In this document: positions 54,130 through 62,502 of the stretch, piece by piece
Numbering within the stretch: the first letter of the stretch is position 1
Layout of the letters: the number at the start of each line of letters is the position of its first letter
Origin: Prevotella sp.
GTDB lineage: Bacteria; Bacteroidota; Bacteroidia; Bacteroidales; Bacteroidaceae
DNA: 64,000 nt
NCBI GenBank assembly: GCA_017548605.1
Contig: JAFYZT010000027.1
Location: 124,001-188,000, forward strand
Reading direction: 5' to 3'
Notes under the pieces: model-generated
What the model was told of the DNA's origin: nothing
What the model saw: the letters and a program-made list of their open reading frames with translations, nothing else
The model's database searches: none
Position numbers and translations under genes: made by a program

Positions 54130-54270
54130 ATAAAAATTAAAATATTAAAAGATTAAAAGATTAAAAAACGTATTATTATTAAGATTATAAAATTAAAAGA
54201 TAAAAAAATAGAGGTTGGGACAGAATTTAACAAACCACCCCTACCCCTCCTTTGGAAAAGGAGGGGAGTA
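54130..54270. repeat. AT-rich words and REP-like palindrome between nuoA and badF
   Basis: attaaaatattaaaagattaaaag words (54130-54210), then ccacccct followed by CCCCTCCTTT / AAAGGAGGGG (54244-54266), a member of the GC-rich palindrome family. Confidence 0.65.
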
Positions 54271-54302
54271 AAGATAACTTCCTGACTCCTCCTAACTCCC
54301 AA

Positions 54303-55151
54303 TTATCCAACGTGATAATTGATAAGGCCTTGGATGGGAGCCTGAAGAATGGTTCCCGGAGTGAGCTGCTCCTCACGGAGTGCCTCGTGCCACTGATCTT
54401 TGAAATACCAGGCAATGCTACCCACGGCATTCACAAGCAAATCAGGACGTTGGTACTGTGCGACGTTACGCTGCACGAAGGCACGGAAGTTGTTAACCAC
54501 CAGCTGCTGCAGTTCGGGACAGTCGATGTGTCGGTGGATGAACTTCGCTGCGTGGGCAAGGTAGCGGTTAGGCAGCGGCTGTCGGTACACCTTGTCGATG
54601 ATGTCGGCGAGGTCCTCTCCTGTATCACTTAAATATTCTTCCTTTATTTCATTGCTAATCAACCCCTTAAACAGTGAGCCGAGAAACAGTTTTCCAAGGA
54701 CTGCCCCACTGCCCTCGTCGCCGAGGATAAACCCCAGCGGCGGAATATTGGCCACGATATCGGTGCCGTCGTAGAGTCCGGAGTTCGACCCCGTACCGAG
54801 GATACAAGCTATGCCTTCGTCATGGCCACAGAGAGCACGGGCCGCTGCCAACAAGTCGCTCTGGGCCTCCACTGCCGCTCTGGGGAAGATTCGCTGAAGC
54901 ACAGCGATGACCCGAGCCTTCATCTCATCGCGAAGGCCGGCACCATAAAAATGAATTTCGGAAATGGCATCGCCCTCTATTCCCTGCGCACGCAGGGGAT
55001 AAGCCAGTTCCATCTTGACAATCTGACGGATACGTTCATTGTCTTGGAAAAAGGGGTTAATGCCTTGTGAGCGGATTTCCGCTTTCACTTGTTTGTCTTC
55101 AAGAAGTGCCCAATGCGTCTTGGTACTTCCACTATCGGCGATGAGGAGCAT
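54303..55151 (-). CDS. BadF/BadG-type ATPase, N-acetylglucosamine kinase-like
   Basis: 282 residues. The ASKHA fold has phosphate-1 IADSGSTKTHWALLED at the start, CILGTGSNSGLYDG (phosphate-2) and FILGDEGSGAVLGK, which match the sugar kinase subgroup of BadF-type ATPases more than the benzoyl-CoA reductase activators. It probably phosphorylates an amino sugar such as GlcNAc. The frame is open to 55349, but residues 1-66 of that version are translated repeat DNA; ATG 55151 gives the standard family start. Confidence 0.85.
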   Translation of the reverse strand: MLLIADSGSTKTHWALLEDKQVKAEIRSQGINPFFQDNERIRQIVKMELAYPLRAQGIEGDAISEIHFYGAGLRDEMKARVIAVLQRIFPRAAVEAQSDLLAAARALCGHDEGIACILGTGSNSGLYDGTDIVANIPPLGFILGDEGSGAVLGKLFLGSLFKGLISNEIKEEYLSDTGEDLADIIDKVYRQPLPNRYLAHAAKFIHRHIDCPELQQLVVNNFRAFVQRNVAQYQRPDLLVNAVGSIAWYFKDQWHEALREEQLTPGTILQAPIQGLINYHVG

Positions 55152-55250
55152 ATTGAATGATGAATGATGAATGTTGAGTGACGAATTACGAATGGTCGCT
55201 TCGCGATGAAGAATGAAGAATTGAGAATGTTGAATTGTGAATTGTTTGTG
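55152..55250. repeat. GAATGATGAATGTTGAG module with AATGGTCGCTTCGCGATGA
   Basis: gaatgatgaatgatgaatgttgagtg words, then the exact 19-mer also found inside comEC (42401-42419), then gaagaatgaagaattgagaatgttg words. Located directly upstream of badF. Confidence 0.85.
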
Positions 55251-55361
55251 CAAAAATAACAAAAAAAGAGGAGAAATAGGATTATTGGCTGAAATTGTTT
55301 GGATAATTGGGGAAAAATCATGAACTTTGCCTTGATTTTGCATTATCACCGTTATTCACCG

Positions 55362-57695
55362 ATGAAGAACAGGCTATACATACTACTCTTTTTGCTGCTG
55401 GGTCTTTGGTCCAGTGCCCATGCCGTGTTGAAGGAGGCCAACCTTGATAATACGCTGTCGATCCTTCGTCTGGAACTGACTAACTATTACCAGGACCAGC
55501 AACAGCAGACGGAGGACAGCAAACTGATGCGGCAGATGGTGTTCCGCGAGTTGATGTCGATAGTACGTCGAAGCAACCAGAATGCGCTGATGCTCTATTC
55601 GCAGAAGCCCGACTATGTGTTCGACCTCACCTATGCCTGCCATGAAGCCACGGAGATGTACCACAGTTTCCGTCGCACACTGATGCCTTTCCGCAACATC
55701 GTCGACAAATATGAGAACGAGATAGCCCGTTATGATAGTCTGGTGACGAGTCTGAACACCATGTCAACACGTATGCTGAGCGAGAAGGCTGCCGTTGACC
55801 GCACGGTATGTCTGGCCTTGGCGGTGAATATCAAGCGCACGCTGGAGGAAAACCGCCAAAGCATCAGCGACTATATTCGTTTCTACCATGATACGGAGGA
55901 GCGGCTGAAGAATCTGAACGACTATGCCAGCAAACGGTACAACGATATAAAGAACAACATTTTCATCAATGGCGGCGACAACTATTTCAAGATTCTCTCG
56001 CAGTTGGGAGCCCGACTGTCGCAGACAAAAGATGCCGTTTCTGAGAAATACGAACCCTACCATCAAGTAAGCTCGCAATGGGACAGTCGCGTCATCATTA
56101 TCCTGTTTGTGATAGTGTTAGGCTATGCGCTGTTGGCTGTCGCCATCAACTTTGTGATACTACGCTTTCTCCTGCCCAAGCGTTTCCGTACAAAGACATT
56201 CATGGCCAAACGCACGTGTATCGCCTTGGCCACGACGGTAATTACATTCGCCATCATCCTGTTCATCGCCCGGCTGACCACCAACCACAACTTCATCATT
56301 ATGGCAAGCGGTCTGCTGATGCAATACGCTTGGCTGTTGGGTGTGATACTCATCTCGCTGCTACTGCGTGTCGATGCCACACAAATCAAGAGTGCCTTCC
56401 GCATCTACATGCCCTTGGTGGTGGTGGGGTTCATTGTCATCACGTTCCGTGTGATACTGATACCCAACGACTTGGTGAACCTGATTTTCCCACCTATCCT
56501 GCTACTGTGCATGTTATGGCAATGGAACGTGATACGTCGCCACAACAAAAATATTCCGCGCAGCGACATGTTCTACAGCTATATCTCACTGGCGGTATTC
56601 ATCGTCTCGGTGATTTCCAGTTGGATGGGTTACACGTTGATGAGCGTACAACTGCTGATATGGTGGATCATGCAGTTGACCTGCATCCTTACCATCACCT
56701 GCGTGAGCAAATGGGTGGATGCATACGGCAAGCGTCATGACATGGACAACAAGCCCATCACAAAGTCGTGGTTCTACCACCTGCTCTACCGTGTGCTGCT
56801 ACCCACCATGGGAGTGCTCTCCATCATCCTGGCCATCTATTGGGCTGCCGACGTATTCAACCTGAGTGACTTGACATGGAAAGTGTTCTCCTATAAGTTC
56901 ATAAACACGAAGAATTTCAGCATCAGTTTCCTCAACATCGCCATGGTGGTGGTGCTGTGGTTCCTCTTCTCGTTCATTAATCGGGCTTCAAAAGCACTGC
57001 TGCGTCATTATTTCGTACAGAAAGACCCGAAGACTGCCGACAGTCGAGTGATGATGGCGAAGAATGTGCTGCAAGTGCTGATCTGGGGCATCTGGTTATT
57101 GGTGGCTTTAGGCTTGTGTCATGTCAGTTTCACATGGCTGGTCGTCGTGTCTGGCGGTCTGTCAACGGGTTTGGGTTTCGCTTCTAAAGACATACTCGAA
57201 AATATCTACTACGGCATCTCGTTGATGGCAGGACGCATCAAGATAGGCGACTGGATTATGGTCGACGGTGTGCGTGGCAAGGTGAGCAGCATCAGTTATG
57301 TGAGTACGATGGTGGAAGCCATCGACGGCTCACAGATAGCTTTCCAAAACAGTCAGCTGTTTACGAAGAACTACAAAAACATGACTCGCAACCATGGTTA
57401 CGAACTGGACATTCTGGAGGTGGGTGTGGCTTATGGCACTGACATTGCCAAGTGCAAAAAGCTAATTATCGACGCGGTGAGCAAGCTCGACTGCGTAAAC
57501 AAAAAACGCGGGGTGCGCGTTGTGCTGCGTGAATTCGGTGACAGCAGCGTCAACCTGAAAGTGCTGGTTTGGGTACCCGTAGCCACCCAATATACCAACG
57601 ACGGAGAAATCCTTGAAACGGTGTACAACACGCTGAACGCCAACAACATCACTATCCCCTTCCCACAGCGCGACTTGCATATTATTAAGGGGTGA
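55362..57695 (+). CDS. MscS-family mechanosensitive channel with large N-domain
   Basis: 777 residues. A signal-like segment (NRLYILLFLLLGLWSSAHA) is followed by about 230 residues of coiled-coil-prone periplasmic sequence, then about ten transmembrane segments (265-620). The conserved MscS core is at the C-terminus: VVSGGLSTGLGFASKDILENI (pore helix TM3), GRIKIGDWIMVDGVRGKV and a cytoplasmic beta domain. It should release solutes on hypo-osmotic shock; the size resembles MscK/MscM-type channels. ATG 55362 was chosen because the upstream part of the frame overlaps a promoter-like TTTG at 55289-55292 and GAACTTTGC. Confidence 0.9.
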   Translation: MKNRLYILLFLLLGLWSSAHAVLKEANLDNTLSILRLELTNYYQDQQQQTEDSKLMRQMVFRELMSIVRRSNQNALMLYSQKPDYVFDLTYACHEATEMYHSFRRTLMPFRNIVDKYENEIARYDSLVTSLNTMSTRMLSEKAAVDRTVCLALAVNIKRTLEENRQSISDYIRFYHDTEERLKNLNDYASKRYNDIKNNIFINGGDNYFKILSQLGARLSQTKDAVSEKYEPYHQVSSQWDSRVIIILFVIVLGYALLAVAINFVILRFLLPKRFRTKTFMAKRTCIALATTVITFAIILFIARLTTNHNFIIMASGLLMQYAWLLGVILISLLLRVDATQIKSAFRIYMPLVVVGFIVITFRVILIPNDLVNLIFPPILLLCMLWQWNVIRRHNKNIPRSDMFYSYISLAVFIVSVISSWMGYTLMSVQLLIWWIMQLTCILTITCVSKWVDAYGKRHDMDNKPITKSWFYHLLYRVLLPTMGVLSIILAIYWAADVFNLSDLTWKVFSYKFINTKNFSISFLNIAMVVVLWFLFSFINRASKALLRHYFVQKDPKTADSRVMMAKNVLQVLIWGIWLLVALGLCHVSFTWLVVVSGGLSTGLGFASKDILENIYYGISLMAGRIKIGDWIMVDGVRGKVSSISYVSTMVEAIDGSQIAFQNSQLFTKNYKNMTRNHGYELDILEVGVAYGTDIAKCKKLIIDAVSKLDCVNKKRGVRVVLREFGDSSVNLKVLVWVPVATQYTNDGEILETVYNTLNANNITIPFPQRDLHIIKG

Positions 57696-57835
57696 AATGG
57701 AAGAGGTGAGAGGTGAGAAGTGAGGGGTGAGAGATTAGCTAGAATCTTAGGTTTACTTAGGCATTCTTAGGTTTACTTAGGATATCCTAGGTTTTCTTTA
57801 GTTATTTATTCTAGGGTTTCCTTGATTAAAATATA
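57696..57835. repeat. GAGGTGAGAGG and CTTAGGTTTACTTAGG repeats
   Basis: gaagaggtgagaggtgagaagtgagg words (57700-57732), then cttaggtttacttaggcattc words (57748-57800), between mscS and the porin terminator. Confidence 0.8.
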
Positions 57836-57840
57836 ACGCA

Positions 57841-57868
57841 ATGGGGAGAGCCGGATGGCTCTCCCCAT
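57841..57868 (-). terminator. Terminator of the small porin gene
   Basis: A perfect 12-bp stem, ATGGGGAGAGCC / GGCTCTCCCCAT, loop GGAT, 27 bp after the porin stop on the minus strand. Confidence 0.85.
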
Positions 57869-57894
57869 AACGTATTGCATTTGATTATAGCTAA

Positions 57895-58416
57895 TTAGAA
57901 GCTGTAATAGAGACCGAAGATAATGTTGCGACCATCAAAATCGAGACCCCATGTGTCCACCTTCGTATCGGTATCGTTGTCCTTGACATGTTCATAACCA
58001 AGGAAACCAATGTGAGTAACAAAGCTCAGGTGATTAGTCAAGCCAACGGCCACACCCGGTTTGAGACCAAAGGAGATGCCATCGATATCAGCACCGTTAC
58101 CATAGACATGATCATACTCGAAGCTACCATCAACGAAAGCGCTCACCTTGCCTGACCTGACAAAGGTCCAACGGACATAAGGGTTAACCATCACCGTCTT
58201 GGTTCCTTTATTGGCACCTTCCCAACCAAAGGCCACACCAGCAGCCCACTCGTTGTTGAAAGCGTAGCCCACTTCAGGTACGAACTTAAAGGTGGTAACA
58301 TCTTCGTCGTCACCGTAACTGGTGGAAGCGATACCAACACCACCACCTACATACACTTGCGCATTAGCGCTGATTGCCATCAAGGCAATAGTAAGGGTCA
58401 TCAAAAACTTTTTCAT
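57895..58416 (-). CDS. Small outer-membrane beta-barrel protein (porin family)
   Basis: 173 residues. The signal peptide (KKFLMTLTIALMAISANAQ) is followed by an eight-strand barrel-like sequence with alternating Gly/aromatic residues (VYVGGGVGIAS, FVPEVGYAFNNEWAAG, VNPYVRWTF, FGLKPGVAVGLTNHLSF) and a C-terminal aromatic ending (IIFGLYYSF). This fits OmpA-barrel/OMP_b-brl proteins without the peptidoglycan domain. A full promoter lies at 58453-58486 and overlaps the divergent kdsA promoter region. Confidence 0.9.
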   Translation of the reverse strand: MKKFLMTLTIALMAISANAQVYVGGGVGIASTSYGDDEDVTTFKFVPEVGYAFNNEWAAGVAFGWEGANKGTKTVMVNPYVRWTFVRSGKVSAFVDGSFEYDHVYGNGADIDGISFGLKPGVAVGLTNHLSFVTHIGFLGYEHVKDNDTDTKVDTWGLDFDGRNIIFGLYYSF

Positions 58417-58452
58417 TTTCTTTTTCCTTTTTAATTATCCTTAAAATCGAGT

Positions 58453-58486
58453 GCAAAGATAGTGCATTTTAGAAAAACTGAACAAA
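58453..58486 (-). promoter_or_regulatory. Promoter of the small porin gene
   Basis: On the minus strand TTTG (58483-58486), a 21-bp spacer and TATCTTTGC (58453-58461). Confidence 0.75.
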
Positions 58487-58490
58487 TAAT

Positions 58491-58522
58491 TTTGAGTTTT
58501 CTTCCTTTTCCCTTATCTTTGC
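58491..58522 (+). promoter_or_regulatory. kdsA promoter
   Basis: TTTG (58491-58494), a 19-bp spacer and TATCTTTGC (58514-58522), back to back with the porin promoter. It forces the kdsA start downstream of about 58530. Confidence 0.8.
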
Positions 58523-58551
58523 ATGACTTAAATCAAGAGAACGCATACATC

Positions 58552-59310
58552 GTGAATAAACCTATTTTCATTGCCGGACCCTGCGTTATTGAGTCGGCAC
58601 AGCTATTGGACGAGGTGGCACGCGAACTGGTGCGCCTGAACGAACATTTCGGCATCGACATTATTTTCAAATCTTCTTTCGACAAAGCCAACCGCACCTC
58701 TTTGCATTCTTTCCGAGGACCTGGTCTGGAGCAGGGTCTTCAGCTGTTGGGTGATATCAAGAGCCGTTACGGACTGCGCATCTTGACCGACATTCATGAG
58801 AGTTGGCAGGCAAAGGCCGTAGGCGAGGTGTGTGACGTTTTGCAGATACCTGCTTTCCTCTGCCGACAGACCGACCTGTTGGTGTCGGCGGCAAACACCG
58901 GATGCATTGTGAACATCAAAAAAGCACAGTTCCTCAGCGGCATGGACATGCGCTATCCTGTGGAGAAAGCCTTGGAATCGGGAGCCCGCGAAGTGTGGCT
59001 CACAGAACGCGGTAACTGTTTCGGATACAATAATCTGGTGGTTGACTTCCGCAATATCAGCGATATGCTCTCGTTGGTGCCTACGGTGGTGATGGACTGC
59101 ACCCACAGCGTGCAACGCCCCGGCGGTGGAGGAGGAAGCACCACGGGCGACCGCCGTTTCGTTCCTTCAATGGCCTTAGCAGCAAAGGCGTTCGGAGCCA
59201 CCGGCTATTTCTTTGAGGTTCACCCCACGCCTGACGTGGCCAAGAGCGACGGCCCGAACATGCTGCCCCTGAACCAACTTGAAAGTGTCATAGAAAAGAT
59301 ATTAAAATAG
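58552..59310 (+). CDS. kdsA: 3-deoxy-8-phosphooctulonate synthase
   Basis: 252 residues from GTG 58552 (VNKPIFIAGPCVIES). It condenses phosphoenolpyruvate and arabinose 5-phosphate into Kdo 8-phosphate for lipid A core. Conserved features include IFKSSFDKANRTS, LTDIHESWQA, LQIPAFLCRQTDLL, NIKKAQFLS and MDCTHSVQRPGG. The open frame begins at 58462, but both divergent promoters lie in that part and no ATG occurs between them and the conserved sequence, so a GTG start is deduced. kdsD follows after 81 bp of repeat DNA. Confidence 0.93.
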   Translation: MNKPIFIAGPCVIESAQLLDEVARELVRLNEHFGIDIIFKSSFDKANRTSLHSFRGPGLEQGLQLLGDIKSRYGLRILTDIHESWQAKAVGEVCDVLQIPAFLCRQTDLLVSAANTGCIVNIKKAQFLSGMDMRYPVEKALESGAREVWLTERGNCFGYNNLVVDFRNISDMLSLVPTVVMDCTHSVQRPGGGGGSTTGDRRFVPSMALAAKAFGATGYFFEVHPTPDVAKSDGPNMLPLNQLESVIEKILK

Positions 59311-59317
59311 GAAAAAC

Positions 59318-59385
59318 CGGGAAAGCCTAAGATAACTTAGGATTATCTGGGAAAACCAAAATACTTAGGAAAACCTGGAAAAAAA
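59318..59385. repeat. CCTAAGATAACTTAGG-type repeat between kdsA and kdsD
   Basis: cctaagataacttaggattatctggg and acttaggaaaacctgg words of the family also seen at 23690-23720, 25970-26050 and 57748-57800. Confidence 0.75.
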
Positions 59386-59391
59386 ACTATT

Positions 59392-60366
59392 ATGGTAAAA
59401 AAATCCCCAGGAGCAACGAACATGAGCCATGAGTCGGCAGTGCGCACCTTACATGCGGAAGCACAAGCCATTCTTGACCTCATACCTCAGTTGGATGACC
59501 AATTCGAGGCGGCTGTGGAGCTGATATACCAGTGCCAAGGCAAGGTAATTGTAACCGGAGTGGGCAAAAGCGGCAACATCGGTGCCAAGATTGCCGCCAC
59601 GCTATCGAGCACAGGTACCCCAGCCTTTTACGTCAACCCGTTGGATGTGTATCACGGCGACTTGGGTGTGATTACTCATGACGACGTGGTGTTGGCACTG
59701 AGCAACAGTGGACAGACCGACGAGTTACTGCGGTTCATCCCCATGTTGCAACACATGAATGTTCCCATCATCTCAATGACAGGAAACAAATCGTCGTTGC
59801 TGGCAAAATTTTCCACTCACCACATCCATGTGGGGGTGGAAAAGGAAGCCTGCCCACTGAACCTCGCACCGACGAGCAGCACCACCGCCGCACTGGCCAT
59901 GGGTGACGCACTGGCCATCGCATTGATGGAGAAACGGCAGTTCCAACCCATCGACTTTGCACAGTTCCATCCCGGCGGGTCGTTGGGTAAACGATTGCTG
60001 ACCACTGCTCACGATGTGATGCGCAGTGACGACCTGCCCATTCTGTCGGAAGACATGCACCTGGGCGAGGCTATCATCCTCGTGTCGAAAGGTAAGCTGG
60101 GACTGGGAGTGACATTGAGAGACGGCAAGGTGAGCGGTCTGATTACTGACGGCGACATACGACGTGCCATGGAGCGTTGGCAAGCTGAGTTTTTCAACAA
60201 GACCGTGAGCGACATCATGACAAGGAAACCGAAATGTGTCTTGCTCGATACCAAAATCAGCCAGATACAAGCTATCATGCAACGCCACAAGATACATAGT
60301 GTGTTGGTGACAGATGATGAAGGAAGGCTCCAAGGCGTGGTTGACCACTACTCCTGCATGGTGTGA
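59392..60366 (+). CDS. kdsD: Arabinose-5-phosphate isomerase
   Basis: 324 residues of the KpsF/GutQ family; interconverts ribulose 5-phosphate and arabinose 5-phosphate, supplying the substrate of KdsA. An N-terminal SIS domain (about 40-170: VIVTGVGKSGNIGAKIAATLSSTG and LSNSGQTDELL) is followed by a conserved APTSSTTAALAMGDALA segment and two CBS domains (about 205-324). The upstream kdsA gene makes the Kdo pathway assignment firm. A second possible start is ATG 59422 (MSHESAVRTL). Confidence 0.94.
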   Translation: MVKKSPGATNMSHESAVRTLHAEAQAILDLIPQLDDQFEAAVELIYQCQGKVIVTGVGKSGNIGAKIAATLSSTGTPAFYVNPLDVYHGDLGVITHDDVVLALSNSGQTDELLRFIPMLQHMNVPIISMTGNKSSLLAKFSTHHIHVGVEKEACPLNLAPTSSTTAALAMGDALAIALMEKRQFQPIDFAQFHPGGSLGKRLLTTAHDVMRSDDLPILSEDMHLGEAIILVSKGKLGLGVTLRDGKVSGLITDGDIRRAMERWQAEFFNKTVSDIMTRKPKCVLLDTKISQIQAIMQRHKIHSVLVTDDEGRLQGVVDHYSCMV

Positions 60367-60414
60367 TGGACATTAGACATTGAACATTGAAGATTAAACG
60401 TTAAACATTATAGT

Positions 60415-60470
60415 TACTATAGGGACTATAGAGGCTATAGAGGCTATAGAGACTATTAAAAAGGACTACA
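60415..60470. repeat. ACTATAGAGGCTATAG-type repeat
   Basis: tactatagggactatagaggctatagaggctatagagactat words (60412-60455), preceded by attagacattgaacattg words, lead directly into the PLD-like gene. Any promoter lies within or before them; none was recognised. Confidence 0.75.
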
Positions 60471-60473
60471 GCC

Positions 60474-61745
60474 CTGAAGAGAAAACTCATATTTCTATTT
60501 TTGACGGTTTGGCTTCTGACAGGTGCCGAGGCAAATGGTCAACGTGCTGACAGCATAGTGGTGCAGACACTGCGCCAGGAGGGTGTGCGCTTCAGCCACG
60601 ACAACAGCGTGACCCTGCTGATGAATGGCCAGGAGAAGTTCGACGATATGTTTAAGGCCATCCGGCAGGCCAAGAGCAGTGTACACCTGGAATACTTCAA
60701 TTTTCGTAATGATTCCATCGCCTCGCTGCTCTTCGACATCCTTGCCGACAAGGCAAAAGAAGGTGTGGAAGTTCGCGCCCTGTACGATGCTTTCGGTAAT
60801 TCATCGAACAGTCAACCGCTGAAGAAACACCATATCAGCGACTTACGGGCGCGTGGCATCCAAATCCATGAGTTCGACCCCATCCGCTTCCCGTGGATTA
60901 ACCATGTGTTTTCGCGCGACCATCGTAAGATAGTGATTATCGATGGTAAGACGGCCTATACCGGGGGTATGAATGTGGCTGATTACTACATCAAAGGCAC
61001 GGAAGTGGTTGGTGAATGGCGTGATATGCACTGTAGAATTGAAGGCGAAGCGGTGAACGAGTTGCAACGTATTTTCGTTCATGCTTGGAAAAAGGTTACG
61101 GGCGAGCAAATCAGCGGCGCTAAGTATTATCGTGGAATATATGGTGCCGACTATATCACAGACCTCAAACCCGACACCACACAGACCAAAGGCACGAAGA
61201 TGGTGGGTATCATCAACAGGGAACCACGTACTTCGAACAAGATTATCCGTCAGTTTTACATTGCTGCCATTGATGCTGCACGCGACAGCATCAAACTGGT
61301 AAACCCATACCTCACCCTGAACCGTCGTTTAAAGAAGAGCCTGCGCAAGGCCGCTGAGCGTGGCGTAAAGGTAGAAATCATGGCCGGCGCAAAGAGCGAC
61401 ATCCCCTTGACTCCCGACTGCATGTTCTACAACCTTCACCAACTGATGAAGCACGGCGTGGAGGTATGGATTTACGAGGGAGGGTTCCACCACACGAAAA
61501 TTATCATGGTTGACGGTCAGTTATGTACGGTGGGGAGTGCCAACCTGAATGCTCGCAGTCTGAGATGGGACTATGAGGAGAATGCGGTGATTGTAGACTC
61601 CTGTACTACAAAGGAGCTGAGTGACATGTTCGACCGCGATAAAAAGCGCAGTTTCAGACTGACTGAAGAAAAATGGGATGAGTGGCGCACCTGCTGGCAG
61701 AAATTCCGTGGTTGGTTCGCACATCTGTTAGCACCATTTTTGTAA
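60474..61745 (+). CDS. Exported phospholipase D-like (cardiolipin synthase-type) enzyme
   Basis: About 423 residues with two HKD motifs: His150 in DHRKIVIIDGKTAYTGGMN and His340 in HHTKIIMVDGQLCTVGSANLN, each with the Asp and a following Gly-rich turn, as in bacterial cardiolipin synthases (phosphatidyl transferases). No ATG or GTG exists upstream in frame back to TAG at 60447. A plausible signal peptide (LKRKLIFLFLTVWLLTGAEA) only appears if translation begins at CTG 60474; TTG 60501 would remove its basic part. The start is therefore uncertain. A signal peptide in place of ClsA-type double membrane anchors suggests action in the periplasm. Confidence 0.82.
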   Translation: MKRKLIFLFLTVWLLTGAEANGQRADSIVVQTLRQEGVRFSHDNSVTLLMNGQEKFDDMFKAIRQAKSSVHLEYFNFRNDSIASLLFDILADKAKEGVEVRALYDAFGNSSNSQPLKKHHISDLRARGIQIHEFDPIRFPWINHVFSRDHRKIVIIDGKTAYTGGMNVADYYIKGTEVVGEWRDMHCRIEGEAVNELQRIFVHAWKKVTGEQISGAKYYRGIYGADYITDLKPDTTQTKGTKMVGIINREPRTSNKIIRQFYIAAIDAARDSIKLVNPYLTLNRRLKKSLRKAAERGVKVEIMAGAKSDIPLTPDCMFYNLHQLMKHGVEVWIYEGGFHHTKIIMVDGQLCTVGSANLNARSLRWDYEENAVIVDSCTTKELSDMFDRDKKRSFRLTEEKWDEWRTCWQKFRGWFAHLLAPFL

Positions 61746-61872
61746 GATTAAAAAAGGAAGTAAAATAGGAAGTAAAAAGGGAAGTTATAAAAGGAAGTTA
61801 AGCACTTCGTGCAGGACAATTGCATAAGATGGAGTAATGTCCATTTTACTTCCGATTTAACTCCTTTTTTAA
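61743..61872. repeat. GGAAGTAAAA module, inverted copy of the 31960-32080 block
   Basis: aaggaagtaaaataggaagtaaaaagggaag, aagttaagcacttcgtgcaggacaatt (GCAC-TTC-GTGC mini-hairpin) and ggagtaatgtccattttacttcc words. The first parts are the reverse complement of 32015-32080, and ggagtaatgtccattttacttcc that of 31940-31965. Confidence 0.85.
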
Positions 61873-61878
61873 TTCCAA

Positions 61879-62502
61879 TTAAATCTTATTGATATCTACA
61901 TATCCGTTCATGACGGCATAGACGGTGAGGGCAGAGACACTTTTCATGCCCAGTTTTTCGGTGATGTTTTTCCGGTGTGAGATAACGGTGGTGAGCGCAA
62001 TGTTCAACCGGTCGGCTATCTCCTTGTTGATACATCCCTGTGCTACGAGAGCCAACACCTCTATCTCACGGTCGGAGAGCCGCGAGGGATTCTCTGTTCC
62101 CTCGACATTTTTCACTGGCAGTTGTCCATGTGGATGACCTTGTTGCCCGAGCATGAGAAGTGATTTCACTAGTTTCTCCTCCTGTTGATTGATACACACG
62201 GAGTGGAACCCCGCAAGTTGTTTGTCAGCATCGGCAGAGGGTGTGAGCACGATGGTTTTCTTTTTTTGATGGTAGAAGAAAGCCATGTTTTCAAGGACAA
62301 TGGAGAAATCGACGAAAAAATGGTAGTAGCGGTCGGCTCCCGCCTTTTTAAAATCGTCGAAACTGTTGAACGTATCTATCTGCAGTCCCCTCATGACCGC
62401 TGAGAGCAACTGTTTCAGTCCGATGATAGCCAAGGTATTGCTCATGACAACGGCTATTCGTGGCATAGGCCGTGCAGACATATCGTGCTGTTTATCGTTC
62501 AT
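61879..62502 (-). CDS. LuxR-type regulator with degenerate receiver-like N-domain
   Basis: 207 residues. Residues 15-110 resemble a response-regulator receiver (PRIAVVMSNTLAIIGLKQLL) but the acidic pair after the first strand is replaced by Met-Ser-Asn, so phosphorylation is doubtful. Residues 140-205 form a LuxR/GerE helix-turn-helix: LSDREIEVLALVAQGCINKEIADRLNIALTTVISHRKNI. It is translationally coupled (4-bp overlap) to the hemerythrin-LuxR gene upstream, and the two HTH domains are similar, suggesting origin by duplication and possible heterodimers. Target genes unknown; the divergent porin gene is a candidate. Confidence 0.85.
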   Translation of the reverse strand: MNDKQHDMSARPMPRIAVVMSNTLAIIGLKQLLSAVMRGLQIDTFNSFDDFKKAGADRYYHFFVDFSIVLENMAFFYHQKKKTIVLTPSADADKQLAGFHSVCINQQEEKLVKSLLMLGQQGHPHGQLPVKNVEGTENPSRLSDREIEVLALVAQGCINKEIADRLNIALTTVISHRKNITEKLGMKSVSALTVYAVMNGYVDINKI

